Shown: positions 36,473-45,672 of the stretch, piece after piece | Layout of the letters: every line of letters starts with the position of its first letter | How positions within the stretch are numbered: the stretch's first letter is position 1 | Source: Janthinobacterium sp. 17J80-10 | GTDB lineage: Bacteria; Pseudomonadota; Gammaproteobacteria; Burkholderiales; Burkholderiaceae_D | Assembly: GCF_004114795.1 (NCBI RefSeq) | Contig: NZ_CP035311.1 | Span: forward strand, 1,674,001 to 1,738,000 | Direction of reading: 5' to 3' | DNA: 64,000 bases | The notes under the pieces: generated by a model | Told to the model about the DNA's origin: nothing | Database searches by the model: none | Seen by the model: the letters and a program-made list of their open reading frames with translations, nothing else | Position numbers and translations under genes: made by a program

Positions 36473-38753
36473 AACATCCGTAATGCCTGGCCTGCAGCAA
36501 GCGAGCGGGGAAGCTGTCGCACATGAGAAACTTGCCATTGGTGGCATGCGTTGCGCAGCCTGTTCGCAAATCATCGAATACCGGGTGCGGCACCTGGCGG
36601 GCGTGGCGGACTTCCGCATCAATGCCGCCAGCCAGCGCGCCGAGCTGCGCTGGGATCCGCGCCGCATCGGCTTGCGCGAGATTGTCGAGGCGATCGCCGC
36701 ACTGGGCTACAGTGCCTTGCCGGCCGGCGAAAAGGATAGCCGCGCCGAGCAAAAGAAAAAAATGATCTGGTGGCGGCTGTTCGTTGCCGCCTTTGCCATG
36801 ATGCAGGTAATGATGTATGCCTTTCCGGCTTACCTGCAGCCAGTCCCGCAGGTCGACGGCGACCTCACTCCCGACATCGACCGCCTGCTGAAAATTGCCA
36901 GCATGGTATTGACCGTGCCGGTGGTGTTCTTTTCTTCCGCGCCTTTCTTCAGTTCCGCGTGGCGTTCGCTGCGCAACCGCCACGTCGGCATGGACGTGCC
37001 GGTCTCCGTGGGCATCCTCGTCACATTCGGCGCCAGCGTCTGGGCCACTTACCGCGGCGGCCCGGTCTATTACGATTCCCTGATCATGTTCGTGACGTTG
37101 CTGCTGCTGGCGCGCATGCTGCAGGACCGCGTGCAGGGCAAGAGCATGGCCGCACTGCAGGCCCTGACCGAACTGGTGCCGCTGACGGCGCGGCGCCTGA
37201 TCGACTATCCCGCCAGCCGCCGTACCGACGAGGTGGAGGCCGGCAGCCTGCATGAAGGCGATCTGCTGCTGGTGGCCCCCGGCGCGCAGATCCCCGCCGA
37301 CGGCGTCGTGCTGGAAGGGCAGAGCGAATGCGATGAAGCCCTGATGACGGGCGAATCGCAAGCCGTGCCAAAGGACGTCGGCGCCCAACTGGTAGGGGGG
37401 GCGCTCAATCTTTCCGGCCAACTGGTCATGCGCGCCGAACGGGTGGGCGACGCCACCCAGCTGTCGGTGCTGGTGCAGAAAATGGAAGCGGCTGCCAATG
37501 AAAAGCCGCCGCTGGTCGAGCTGGCCGACCGTCACGCCCACTGGTTCATGTCGGCCATCCTGGTGGTGGCGGCGCTGGCGGCGGCAGTCTGGTCGCAGAT
37601 CGATGCCAGCCGGGCGCTGTGGATTGCCGTGACCGTGCTGGTGGTGACCTGTCCCTGTGCCTTGTCGCTGGCCGCGCCCAGTGTCATGGCCGGCGCCATC
37701 GGCCGCCTGGCGCGCGGCGGGGTGCTGGTGGCACGCGGGCGCGCGATCGAGACGCTGGCACGCGCCACGCATTTTGTTTTTGACAAGACCGGCACGCTGA
37801 CCGAAGGCCGGCTGCAACTGGCTGCCGTGCATGCGATGCGCCAGGGGCTCGGCCGCGCAGAATTGCTGCGCATGGCCGCGCCGATTGCCGCCGCGTCGAC
37901 CCATCCGGTATCGCAGGCGGTGGCCAAGGCGGCTGCGGCTGCCGGCATTTTCGGCCATGGCATGGAAACCTCGCGGGTGCGCGAAGTCGCCGGGCAGGGC
38001 GTCGAGGCGGAAGCGGCAAGCCGCCGTTATCGACTCGGCAATGTTTCTTTTGTGCAGGAATTGCATGGCCAGGCGTTGTCGCTGCCGCCGGAGTTCGCCG
38101 GCAAGATAGTCTCGGCGCTGGGCGACGACGCCGGCTGGATTGCCCTGTTCGCGCTGCAGGATGAAATCCGTCCGGACGCTGCTGCCTGTATCGCTTTCTT
38201 GCGCGCGCAGGGAAAGCACGTCTGGCTGCTGTCAGGCGACAAGCGCGACGTGGTTGCCAAAGTGGCAGGTGAGCTTGGTGTCGACATCGCCCATGGCGAA
38301 TTGCACCCTGAACAAAAGCATGACATGGTGGCAGCACTCCAGCGCCAGGGTGCCGTGGTGGCGATGGTGGGCGACGGCATGAACGACGGCCCGGTCCTGT
38401 CGCTGGCCGATGTCTCCGTGGCGATGGGCCAGGGGGCGCCGATTGCCCAGGTGCGCAGCGACCTGGTATTGATGTCCAATCGTCTGCAAGACATGGAGGC
38501 GGCGGTAAAGACCACTGCTCGCGCCCTGGCGCTGATCCGGCAAAACCTCGGCTGGGCCCTCCTGTACAATCTGGTGGCGGTTCCGGCTGCCGTGTCCGGC
38601 CTGTTACAGCCCTGGCATGCCGCCATCGGCATGGCGCTCAGTTCACTGATCGTGGTGGGAAATTCGTTGCGGATATTTACAGGGGGCGCGCCAGCGCGCG
38701 AGACCACCATGCCGGAATCCCCCGCTGGCAAGGACGCTGCGGGCGTGGCGTGA
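36462..38753 (+). CDS. ccoI: copper-transporting P1B-type ATPase for cbb3 assembly (CcoI/FixI)
   Basis: This 763-residue inner-membrane pump is needed to deliver copper to the cbb3 oxidase. An N-terminal HMA domain with GGMRCAACSQ (about residue 28) is followed by eight expected helices. TGES lies in the actuator domain, TCPCALSLAAPSVMAGA is the membrane copper site, DKTGTLTEG the phosphorylation site (Asp about 440), and GDGMNDGPVLSLADVSVAMG the hinge. The family normally has an extra Cys-rich N-terminal domain, which here is the separate gene just upstream. ccoS follows 60 bases later and ccoNOQP next, the classic arrangement. Confidence 0.93.
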   Translation: MTSETSVMPGLQQASGEAVAHEKLAIGGMRCAACSQIIEYRVRHLAGVADFRINAASQRAELRWDPRRIGLREIVEAIAALGYSALPAGEKDSRAEQKKKMIWWRLFVAAFAMMQVMMYAFPAYLQPVPQVDGDLTPDIDRLLKIASMVLTVPVVFFSSAPFFSSAWRSLRNRHVGMDVPVSVGILVTFGASVWATYRGGPVYYDSLIMFVTLLLLARMLQDRVQGKSMAALQALTELVPLTARRLIDYPASRRTDEVEAGSLHEGDLLLVAPGAQIPADGVVLEGQSECDEALMTGESQAVPKDVGAQLVGGALNLSGQLVMRAERVGDATQLSVLVQKMEAAANEKPPLVELADRHAHWFMSAILVVAALAAAVWSQIDASRALWIAVTVLVVTCPCALSLAAPSVMAGAIGRLARGGVLVARGRAIETLARATHFVFDKTGTLTEGRLQLAAVHAMRQGLGRAELLRMAAPIAAASTHPVSQAVAKAAAAAGIFGHGMETSRVREVAGQGVEAEAASRRYRLGNVSFVQELHGQALSLPPEFAGKIVSALGDDAGWIALFALQDEIRPDAAACIAFLRAQGKHVWLLSGDKRDVVAKVAGELGVDIAHGELHPEQKHDMVAALQRQGAVVAMVGDGMNDGPVLSLADVSVAMGQGAPIAQVRSDLVLMSNRLQDMEAAVKTTARALALIRQNLGWALLYNLVAVPAAVSGLLQPWHAAIGMALSSLIVVGNSLRIFTGGAPARETTMPESPAGKDAAGVA

Positions 38754-38813
38754 CAGAGCAAAACATTTAACAGTGCAGCATGAAAATGCGCAATTCTGGC
38801 TTGTCAATCTGAT

Positions 38814-39023
38814 ATGGATGTTCTTTATTTACTTGTGCCGCTAAGCGTGATCCTGGTGTTTGCCGTGGGTGCCGTATTCTGGTGGGCCTTGAACAACAGG
38901 CAATTCGACGATCTGGACGAGGCCAGCGAGCGGCTCCTTGCCGATGACGATGCCCCCGGTATCAAGGAAAACGACAGGGCTGGAGAAAACACTAGTCAAG
39001 CTGCCAATAGGCCGCCTTCCTGA
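38814..39023 (+). CDS. ccoS: cbb3-type oxidase assembly protein CcoS
   Basis: This 69-residue protein has a single N-terminal helix (LYLLVPLSVILVFAVGAVFWWALNNRQFDDLD). The WAL-NRQFDDLD sequence right after the helix is the CcoS/FixS signature. It is required in other bacteria for haem and copper insertion into cbb3 oxidase. The polar tail is variable. It lies between ccoI and the FNR box upstream of ccoN. Confidence 0.93.
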   Translation: MDVLYLLVPLSVILVFAVGAVFWWALNNRQFDDLDEASERLLADDDAPGIKENDRAGENTSQAANRPPS

Positions 39024-39051
39024 TAACATGCTTTCACATGAAAAAACGCGG

Positions 39052-39065
39052 TTGATCTATATCAA
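39052..39065. promoter_or_regulatory. FNR/Anr box upstream of ccoN
   Basis: TTGATCTATATCAA is a perfect match to TTGAT-N4-ATCAA and is extended to an 18-base palindrome by GG and CC on either side. It lies 49 bases before the ccoN ATG. It predicts induction of the oxidase operon at low oxygen by an FNR-type protein not encoded in this window. Confidence 0.9.
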
Positions 39066-39113
39066 CCGAATTGCCACTACCCTCAAGTACAGTTTCGATA
39101 GGAAACTTTCAAA

Positions 39114-40571
39114 ATGAGCGCACACATGAACCAAGCCCTTGCATCGCAATACAACTACAAGGTCGTTCGCCAGCTCACCATCATGTCCGTTGTCTGGGGC
39201 GTAGTGGGGATGCTGGTGGGCGTTTTCATTGCCGCCCAGCTGGCATGGCCGGAACTGGCAATGAATATCCCCTGGCTGAGTTATGGCCGCTTGCGGCCGC
39301 TGCACACCAATGCCGTCATTTTTGCGTTCGGCGGCACCGCGCTGTTCGCAACCTCGTTCTACATCGTGCAGCGCACCTGCGGGGTACGCCTGTTTTCGGA
39401 CAAGCTGGCCGCCTTCGTGTTCTGGGGCTGGCAAGCGGTAATCGTCGCTGCGGCGATTTCACTGCCGCTGGGTTTCACCCAGGGCAAGGAATACGCCGAG
39501 CTTGAATGGCCCATCGACATCCTGATCACCCTGGTCTGGGTTGCCTACGCCATCGTGTTCTTCGGCACGCTCTACAAGCGCAAGGTCTCGCATATTTATG
39601 TGGCGAACTGGTTCTTCGGCAGCTTCATCCTGACCATCGCCTTGCTGCACATCGTAAACAACATCTCGATCCCGGTGGATTACATGAAGTCCTACTCGGC
39701 CTATGCCGGCGTGCAGGATGCCATGATCCAGTGGTGGTACGGCCATAACGCCGTGGGCTTCTTCCTGACCACCAGCTTCCTGGGCATGATGTATTACTTC
39801 ATCCCCAAGCAGGCCGGCCGCCCGATCTATTCCTACCGCCTGTCGATCGTGCACTTCTGGGCACTGATCTTCACCTACATGTGGGCGGGCCCGCACCATT
39901 TGCACTACACCGCCTTGCCTGACTGGGCACAATCGGTCGGCATGGTGTTCTCGCTGATTCTGCTGGCACCCTCCTGGGGCGGCATGATCAACGGCATGAT
40001 GACCCTGTCGGGCGCCTGGCACAAGCTGCGTTCGGATCCGATCCTGCGCTTCCTGATCGTTGCGCTGTCGTTCTACGGCATGGCGACCTTCGAAGGTCCG
40101 ATGATGTCCATCAAGACCGTCAACGCCTTGTCGCACTATACCGACTGGACCGTGGGCCACGTGCACGCCGGTGCCCTAGGCTGGGTCGGCTTCATCACCA
40201 TGGGCAGCCTGTATTACCTGATCCCGCGCCTGTTCGGCAAGACCGAGATGCATAGCAAGAGCCTGATCGAAGTGCACTTCTGGACTGCCACCATCGGCGT
40301 CGTCCTGTACATCTCGTCGATGTGGATCGCCGGCGTGATGCAGGGTCTGATGTGGCGTGCAGTGAATGCCGACGGCACCCTGACTTACACCTTCGTGGAA
40401 AGCGTCAAGGCCACCTATCCGTACTACGTCATCCGTTTCTCCGGCGGCCTGTTGTACCTGTTCGGCATGCTTTGCATGACCTACAACATGTTCAAGACCA
40501 TTGCCGGCGCGACCGCGGTCAATCCGCAGATCCCCGTGCAAAGCCATACCACCGGCCATGCGGCAGCCTGA
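39114..40571 (+). CDS. ccoN: cytochrome cbb3 oxidase subunit I
   Basis: CcoN is the catalytic haem-copper subunit of the high-affinity terminal oxidase. The 485-residue protein has about twelve helices. The ligand His residues are in [25 protein letters not shown] (CuB pair) and [17 protein letters not shown] (haem ligands). [15 protein letters not shown] near residue 60 carries the low-spin haem His. The ATG at 39114 has AGGAAA upstream; an in-frame ATG at 39126 is a weaker alternative. First gene of ccoNOQP. Confidence 0.98.
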   Translation: MSAHMNQALASQYNYKVVRQLTIMSVVWGVVGMLVGVFIAAQLAWPELAMNIPWLSYGRLRPLHTNAVIFAFGGTALFATSFYIVQRTCGVRLFSDKLAAFVFWGWQAVIVAAAISLPLGFTQGKEYAELEWPIDILITLVWVAYAIVFFGTLYKRKVSHIYVANWFFGSFILTIALLHIVNNISIPVDYMKSYSAYAGVQDAMIQWWYGHNAVGFFLTTSFLGMMYYFIPKQAGRPIYSYRLSIVHFWALIFTYMWAGPHHLHYTALPDWAQSVGMVFSLILLAPSWGGMINGMMTLSGAWHKLRSDPILRFLIVALSFYGMATFEGPMMSIKTVNALSHYTDWTVGHVHAGALGWVGFITMGSLYYLIPRLFGKTEMHSKSLIEVHFWTATIGVVLYISSMWIAGVMQGLMWRAVNADGTLTYTFVESVKATYPYYVIRFSGGLLYLFGMLCMTYNMFKTIAGATAVNPQIPVQSHTTGHAAA

Positions 40572-40599
40572 ACCGGCCCGCGCCAAGAGGAGAAATTAG

Positions 40600-41217
40600 A
40601 TGCGTAAATTTACACATGAACTGATTGAAAAGAACGTCACCCTGCTGATCGTGCTGTCGGTGCTGGTGGTCAGCATCGGCGGCCTGGTGGAAATCGTGCC
40701 GCTGTTCTTCCAGAAGTCGACCACCCAGCCGGTGGACGGCTGGAAGCCGTACACTGCCCTGCAACTGGCCGGCCGTGACGTCTACCTGCGCGAAGGTTGC
40801 TATAACTGTCATTCGCAGATGATCCGTCCGTTCCGTGCCGAAACCGAGCGTTACGGTCATTACTCTGTCGCCGGTGAATCGGTGTATGACCACCCGTTCC
40901 AGTGGGGCAGCAAGCGCACCGGGCCTGACCTGGCACGCGTCGGCGCCCGTTACAGCGACGAATGGCATCGCATTCACCTGCGCAACCCGCGCGATGTCGT
41001 GCCGGAATCGAACATGCCGGCCTATAGCTGGCTGGAAAAGGCAACGCTCGACCCAAGCAAAATGGCGCGCAAGCTTTCGGCAATGCGCACCGTTGGGGTG
41101 CCGTACACCGACGAGCAAATCGCCAAGGCGGCCGATGAGGTCAAGGGCAAGACCGAGGAAGACGCACTGATCGCCTACCTGCAAGTGCTGGGCACTGCGG
41201 TGAAGAACAAGTACTGA
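40600..41217 (+). CDS. ccoO: cytochrome cbb3 oxidase subunit II, mono-haem
   Basis: CcoO is a membrane-anchored cytochrome c subunit of cbb3 oxidase that passes electrons towards CcoN. The 205-residue protein has one N-terminal helix ([26 protein letters not shown]). A haem c site follows in [15 protein letters not shown], and the axial Met is expected in [11 protein letters not shown]. It begins 29 bases after ccoN with AGAGGAG upstream. Confidence 0.97.
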   Translation: MRKFTHELIEKNVTLLIVLSVLVVSIGGLVEIVPLFFQKSTTQPVDGWKPYTALQLAGRDVYLREGCYNCHSQMIRPFRAETERYGHYSVAGESVYDHPFQWGSKRTGPDLARVGARYSDEWHRIHLRNPRDVVPESNMPAYSWLEKATLDPSKMARKLSAMRTVGVPYTDEQIAKAADEVKGKTEEDALIAYLQVLGTAVKNKY

Positions 41218-41238
41218 TCCTGACGGGGGAGCCCCATC

Positions 41239-41391
41239 ATGTCAACGACACTGAACATCATTTTTACGATACTGAGCCTGTTGGTCTTTCTGGGCATCAC
41301 GTTCTGGGCATACAGCCGCCACAACAAGGAACGTTATGAAGAGATGGGCCGCATGCCGTTCGATCAAGATAACGAAACAACAGGAAACTGA
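41239..41391 (+). CDS. ccoQ: cbb3 oxidase small subunit IV (CcoQ)
   Basis: This 50-residue protein has a single helix (LNIIFTILSLLVFLGITFWAY) followed by a basic and acidic tail (SRHNKERYEEMGRMPFDQD). Position between ccoO and ccoP, size and the short charged tail fit CcoQ, which stabilises the complex. GGGGGAG precedes the ATG at 41239, and the stop lies two bases before the ccoP start. Confidence 0.9.
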   Translation: MSTTLNIIFTILSLLVFLGITFWAYSRHNKERYEEMGRMPFDQDNETTGN

Positions 41392-41393
41392 TC

Positions 41394-42395
41394 ATGGCAG
41401 ATTTCTTTCATAACGGATGGAGCATTTTCATCGCAGTCGTCACCCTGGCGGGCATCCTTGCCTGCGGCCTGCTGCTCTGGTCGCAGTCCAAGGTCAAGGT
41501 CAAGGTCGGTCCCGACGGCAATCCGCTGCCGGTGGAGACCACCGGCCACGTATGGGACGGCGACCTGGTGGAGAACAACAACCCCTTGCCGCGCTGGTGG
41601 AGCATCATGTTCTACCTCACCATCGTCTTCGGCATCGCGTACCTGGTCCTGTTCCCTGGCCTTGGCGCCATGCAGGGCACGCTGGGCTGGAGTCAGGTGG
41701 GCAAGTACGAGCAGGAAATGAAGGCCGGCGAAGAGCAGTACGGCCCGATCTTTGCAAAATACCAGGCCATGCCGATTCAGGCGGTGGCGCAAGATCCGCA
41801 GGCCCGTGCCATCGGCGAGCGCCTGTTCCTGAACTCGTGCGCACAGTGCCATGGCTCGGACGCGCAGGGCAGCAAGGGCTTTCCTAACCTGACCGACAAT
41901 GACTGGCTGTACGGCGGCGCGCCGGAAACGGTGCTGGCCTCGATCCGCGAAGGCCGTCATGGCCAGATGCCTTCCATGGCGGCAGCCGTCGGTGGCGATG
42001 CGGACGTGCGCAATGTCGCCAACTATGTGCTGAGCCTGTCCGGTTCCAGCCATGACCCGATCAAGGCCGTCATGGGCAAGACCAAGTTCGGCGCCTGCGC
42101 CGCCTGCCATAGCGCCGACGGCAAGGGCAACCAGGCACTGGGCGCGCCCAACCTGACCGACAAGACCTGGCTCTATGGCGGCGGCATCAACAACGTGATG
42201 GAAGCCATCAACAAGGGTCGCGGCAACCAGATGCCGGCACACAAAGGCATCTTGTCCGAAGCTAAGGTACACTTGCTGGCAGCGTACGTCTGGGGCTTGT
42301 CCAACAAGCAAAACGCCGTGGCCGGCATCTCCGCCAGCGATGCCAAGACAATGGGTTCACTGACCGGTACTGGCGCAGCACCGGCCAAGCAGTAA
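41394..42395 (+). CDS. ccoP: cytochrome cbb3 oxidase subunit III, di-haem
   Basis: CcoP receives electrons from soluble cytochrome c or quinol-linked carriers. The 333-residue protein has two N-terminal helices (about 8-30 and 63-85) separated by the FixP_N segment VWDGDLVENNNPLPRWW. Two cytochrome c domains follow with CAQCHGSDAQG (about 145) and CAACHSADGKG (about 235). Each has an expected Met ligand in GQMPSM and NQMPAHKG. Tandem hairpins follow its stop before ccoG. Confidence 0.97.
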   Translation: MADFFHNGWSIFIAVVTLAGILACGLLLWSQSKVKVKVGPDGNPLPVETTGHVWDGDLVENNNPLPRWWSIMFYLTIVFGIAYLVLFPGLGAMQGTLGWSQVGKYEQEMKAGEEQYGPIFAKYQAMPIQAVAQDPQARAIGERLFLNSCAQCHGSDAQGSKGFPNLTDNDWLYGGAPETVLASIREGRHGQMPSMAAAVGGDADVRNVANYVLSLSGSSHDPIKAVMGKTKFGACAACHSADGKGNQALGAPNLTDKTWLYGGGINNVMEAINKGRGNQMPAHKGILSEAKVHLLAAYVWGLSNKQNAVAGISASDAKTMGSLTGTGAAPAKQ

Positions 42396-42397
42396 GT

Positions 42398-42441
42398 TCG
42401 GAACTGGCAGTTCCGACGGCCGCCCGACCCGGGCGGCCGTC
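42398..42441 (+). promoter_or_regulatory. tandem hairpins between ccoP and ccoG
   Basis: TCGGAACT-GGC-AGTTCCGA (42398-42416) is followed, sharing two bases, by a perfect 12-base-pair stem (42415-42426 with 42430-42441, loop ACC). No T-run follows. They probably stabilise the ccoNOQP mRNA end or reduce transcription into the assembly genes. Confidence 0.7.
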
Positions 42442-42458
42442 GTATTGTAGGAAAGAAG

Positions 42459-43871
42459 ATGGAAACCTCACCGCTCAAGCAGTATTCCCAGCAAGAAATC
42501 GAGCAAAGCCTGTATGAAGTCCGCAAGAAGATTTATCCGCGGGCACTGACGGGCTGGTTTGCAACCTGGCGCTGGGTACTGGTGTGGTTTACCCAAATTA
42601 TCTTCTATGGCGGCCCCTGGCTGACCTGGAACGATCGTCAGGCCGTATTGTTCGACCTGGCTTCCCGTAAGTTCTATATCTTCGGCCTGGTGCTGTGGCC
42701 GCAAGATTTCATTTATCTTGCTGTCCTGCTGGTCATTTCGGCGCTGGCGCTGTTCCTGTTTACCGCAGTGGGCGGCCGGCTGTTCTGCGGCTATGCCTGT
42801 CCGCAAACGGTGTATACCGAAATCTTCATGTGGGTCGAGCGCAAGATCGAGGGCGAGCGCAGCGCCCGCATCCGGCTCGACCGCGAGCCGCTTTCGGCGC
42901 GTAAAGTCACCCTCAAGGGCGCCAAGCACCTCGTGTGGGGCGCCATCGCACTCTGGACCGGCTTTACCTTCGTCGGCTACTTCACGCCGATCCACCTCCT
43001 GGCCCAGGAACTCATGCAATTTGCGCTCGGCCCGTGGGAAACTTTCTGGATCCTGTTCTACGGCTTTGCCACTTACGGCAACGCCGGCTGGATGCGCGAG
43101 CAGGTGTGCAAATACATGTGCCCGTACGCGCGTTTCCAGAGCGCAATGTTCGACAAGGATACCCTGACGGTTACCTACGACGTCACCCGCGGCGAGCCGC
43201 GCGGCCCGCGCAGCAAGCAGGTCAAGCCTGCTGAAGTGGGCCTGGGCGACTGCATCGACTGCGGCATCTGCGTGCAGGTCTGCCCGACCGGCATCGACAT
43301 CCGCGAAGGCTTGCAGTATGAATGCATCGGCTGCGCAGCCTGTATCGATGGCTGCGACCAGGTGATGGAAAAAATGAACTATCCGAAAGGATTGATCCGT
43401 TACACCACCGAGCATGCAATGACCAACCAGCTCGGCAAGCGCGACATCTGGCGCCGCGTTTTCCGCACGCGCACCCTGGTGTACTTCAGCATTCTCGGCG
43501 CGATCGTGCTCACGGCAGCGACGTCGCTGGCCTTGCGCCAGCCGCTCAAGGTCGACGTCATCCGCGACCGCGGCATGCCGCGCGTAACCGACGACGGCTC
43601 GGTCGATAACGTCTACCGCCTTCAGATGATGAATGCCGAGGAAAACCCGAACCGTTATGTGATCACGGTGCAGGGCATCGATGGCGCGACCATCATCTCG
43701 GATTCGCAGATTGACGTGGCCGCAGCTTCTACACGGGCGGTTCCGGTGCGGGTGCGGGTGCCATCAGGCGCAGCGCAGCCTGGCTCGAACCGTATCAAGT
43801 TCATCATCCAGGACACGGACAACGCAAGCGTGAAAATCACGGAAAAAGCGGTATTCCTGGTGCCGCGCTAG
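42459..43871 (+). CDS. ccoG: cbb3 assembly protein CcoG (polyferredoxin-like membrane protein)
   Basis: This 470-residue membrane protein has about five helices and two 4Fe-4S ferredoxin-type motifs: CIDCGICVQVCPTGIDIR (about 265) and CIGCAACIDGCDQV (about 288). CGYACPQTVYTEIFMWVE near 110 is the hallmark membrane Cys motif. A C-terminal Ig-like periplasmic domain (DUF with VTDDGSVDNVYRLQMMNAEENP) completes it. In other bacteria CcoG reduces copper for oxidase assembly. AGGAAAG precedes the ATG, and ccoH follows nine bases after the stop. Confidence 0.96.
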   Translation: METSPLKQYSQQEIEQSLYEVRKKIYPRALTGWFATWRWVLVWFTQIIFYGGPWLTWNDRQAVLFDLASRKFYIFGLVLWPQDFIYLAVLLVISALALFLFTAVGGRLFCGYACPQTVYTEIFMWVERKIEGERSARIRLDREPLSARKVTLKGAKHLVWGAIALWTGFTFVGYFTPIHLLAQELMQFALGPWETFWILFYGFATYGNAGWMREQVCKYMCPYARFQSAMFDKDTLTVTYDVTRGEPRGPRSKQVKPAEVGLGDCIDCGICVQVCPTGIDIREGLQYECIGCAACIDGCDQVMEKMNYPKGLIRYTTEHAMTNQLGKRDIWRRVFRTRTLVYFSILGAIVLTAATSLALRQPLKVDVIRDRGMPRVTDDGSVDNVYRLQMMNAEENPNRYVITVQGIDGATIISDSQIDVAAASTRAVPVRVRVPSGAAQPGSNRIKFIIQDTDNASVKITEKAVFLVPR

Positions 43872-43880
43872 GAGAAAAGC

Positions 43881-44420
43881 ATGGAAGCCATATTCACGAC
43901 CGAAAAGCCCAAGGGTACGCGCTGGTACAAGGAGCCCTGGATGCTGCTGGTGCTTGGCGGCCCTGCCATCGTCATCATCGCCAGCCTCTACATGGCTTTT
44001 TTAGCGTACAGCGGCGCCGACAGCGTCATCGCTCCCGACTATTACAAACGTGGCCTGGCAATCAACCAGGATATCCGGGCCGATCTGGCGGCGCGCGAGC
44101 GCAATCTGGAAGCCGGACTGAAAATTGATGAATCCACCCGCGCCGTGACGCTGCGGCTGACAGGGAAGGGCGAGCTGCCGCCGACAGTGGAGCTGCGGCT
44201 GGCTCGCGCCGCTGGCAAGGGCAACGAGGAAATCGTCTTCAAGGTGAACCTGGTGCAGTCTGCCGCCGGCGTCTACATCGGCAAGCTCGACTGGCCGGGC
44301 GAGCTGGATGCAAACGCCGCCGCCATGTGGCAGGTAAACCTCAAAGGCAGCGAATGGCGCCTCGCATCCGCCTGGTACGGACCGATCCATACGGCAGTCT
44401 CGATCAAGCCTGCAGCTTGA
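43881..44420 (+). CDS. ccoH: FixH/CcoH-family cbb3 assembly protein
   Basis: This 179-residue protein has one N-terminal helix (WMLLVLGGPAIVIIASLYMAFLAY), then the FixH signature PDYYKRGLAINQDI and a beta-rich periplasmic domain ending SEWRLASAWYGP. CcoH is thought to stabilise the oxidase during assembly. GGAGAAAAGC is the ribosome site, and the gene begins nine bases after ccoG. Confidence 0.92.
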   Translation: MEAIFTTEKPKGTRWYKEPWMLLVLGGPAIVIIASLYMAFLAYSGADSVIAPDYYKRGLAINQDIRADLAARERNLEAGLKIDESTRAVTLRLTGKGELPPTVELRLARAAGKGNEEIVFKVNLVQSAAGVYIGKLDWPGELDANAAAMWQVNLKGSEWRLASAWYGPIHTAVSIKPAA

Positions 44421-44488
44421 TCAATGTTGCGAACAATGCATACAATGCATTGTTAAGTGCAAACTATTCGTGAAACGGGGAGGTGAAC

Positions 44489-44761
44489 GTGAACACCAGT
44501 CAGACAGTCGTACCTACTGACAAGACAGGACGCCTGCCGCGCATCGTCATGTCAGTCCTGTGGCCTTCCTTCCTCATGGCATGCGTTTCCAGCGGCGTGC
44601 TGTTCAGCCTGGTGGACCCGGTCGAGCTGGTGCTGCTTGACAGCCAGGTGCACCTGAGCCAACTGGGTACCTATACCGTCGGCTTCTTTTTGTTCTGGTT
44701 CCTCGGGGCGATTTCCAGCAGCCTCACTGCCTTGCTGCTGGGCTGCCCGGATCCAAAGTAA
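44489..44761 (+). CDS. small two-helix membrane protein of the cbb3 cluster
   Basis: I do not recognise a named function. The GTG at 44489 is chosen because GGGGAGG lies five bases before it; another GTG at 44483 overlaps that site. The 90-residue product has two helices (VLWPSFLMACVSSGVLFSLV and LGTYTVGFFLFWFLGAISSSLTALL) and no Cys motif apart from LLGCPDPK at the end. It sits between ccoH and the SafE-like gene, so a link to cbb3 assembly is inferred from context only. Confidence 0.75.
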   Translation: MNTSQTVVPTDKTGRLPRIVMSVLWPSFLMACVSSGVLFSLVDPVELVLLDSQVHLSQLGTYTVGFFLFWFLGAISSSLTALLLGCPDPK

Positions 44762-44800
44762 GTTTTTTCACGCCTTGTACGCCGGCGTCCCCCTCCCATC

Positions 44801-45592
44801 ATGCTGAACATTCCCCTGATTAGCGCAGTTGCCACCGCCGGGCTGCTTGGCGGCTTGCACTGCGCCGGCATGTGCGGCGGCATGGCAACCTTGCTGGGAT
44901 CGGCGGGGCGCCGCCAGGACGGCAGCCGCACCATACCGATCGTGCCGGCTCCTGCCGGCGCGACTTCACAGGCAAGGCCTTCGGCATGTGCTTCGCAACC
45001 GGCGGCTGCCGGCTGGCGCCATACCGCCTGGCTGCATGCGGGCCGGATTTCTACCTACGGACTCATGGGTGCGGTGGTAGGACTGCTCGGTGCAGCAGGA
45101 TTGATGTTAAAGCCCATCATGCCGGTGCATACCGTCCTGTTCGTTTTTGGCAACCTGGCACTGATCTGGCTGGGGTTGCGCCTGGCAGGCTATGCGCCGC
45201 TGGAGGGAACGCTGTCCGGGATGGGCGGCAGGCTGGCGGCACTGGTGCCGGCGCGCTTCTCGCCAGTGGCGCAGGCCGGCCGGCATCCTTTTTTGAGCGG
45301 CATGGCCTGGGGTTGCCTGCCTTGCGGGCTGGTGTATGGCGTGCTGCCGTTTGCGCTGCTGTCAGGCGACGCCTGGTCGGGCGCGGTGCTGATGGTGGTG
45401 TTCGGCCTGGCGGCCTTGCCGCATCTGCTGCTTGCGCAGGGCGCAGCGCAGTGGCTGCATGGGCGGCGTGTGCCGTTGGCAGCAAAAGTAGTCGGGGCGC
45501 TGGCCCTGATCGGCTTAGGTGTGTATGGCCTGCTTCACCTTTCTGATCCTTCCGCGATTTCTCCGCTGTTTTGCATCACCCCGGCGCATTGA
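44801..45592 (+). CDS. SafE/DsbD-like membrane protein linked to cbb3 genes
   Basis: This 263-residue polytopic protein of the DsbD_2 / TauE-SafE-like family has GGLHCAGMCGGMATL near residue 20 and GMAWGCLPCGLVYGVLPFALLSG near 168. Both are conserved Cys-containing transmembrane motifs of this group. A polar insertion (about 40-75) separates the first and second helices. Members are usual in cbb3 clusters and are thought to act in metal or redox handling during oxidase assembly rather than sulfite export. It is the last gene of the cluster. Confidence 0.87.
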   Translation: MLNIPLISAVATAGLLGGLHCAGMCGGMATLLGSAGRRQDGSRTIPIVPAPAGATSQARPSACASQPAAAGWRHTAWLHAGRISTYGLMGAVVGLLGAAGLMLKPIMPVHTVLFVFGNLALIWLGLRLAGYAPLEGTLSGMGGRLAALVPARFSPVAQAGRHPFLSGMAWGCLPCGLVYGVLPFALLSGDAWSGAVLMVVFGLAALPHLLLAQGAAQWLHGRRVPLAAKVVGALALIGLGVYGLLHLSDPSAISPLFCITPAH

Positions 45593-45672
45593 TTCCCTAA
45601 GCGGCCCCGTATTCGCCGCCGGGTCGGCTTGCACGATTTTTGAATGGTGCTTCACCTGGATGGAACCTCACT

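Noticed and set aside
36315-38219. Long minus-strand frame opposite ccoI
   Set aside because: It has the composition of a GC-rich shadow, and the plus strand carries all P-type ATPase motifs.
44801-45592. Sulfite exporter function for the SafE-like protein
   Set aside because: The Cys-containing membrane motifs and position in the cbb3 cluster fit the DsbD_2-like assembly group better than a sulfite exporter.
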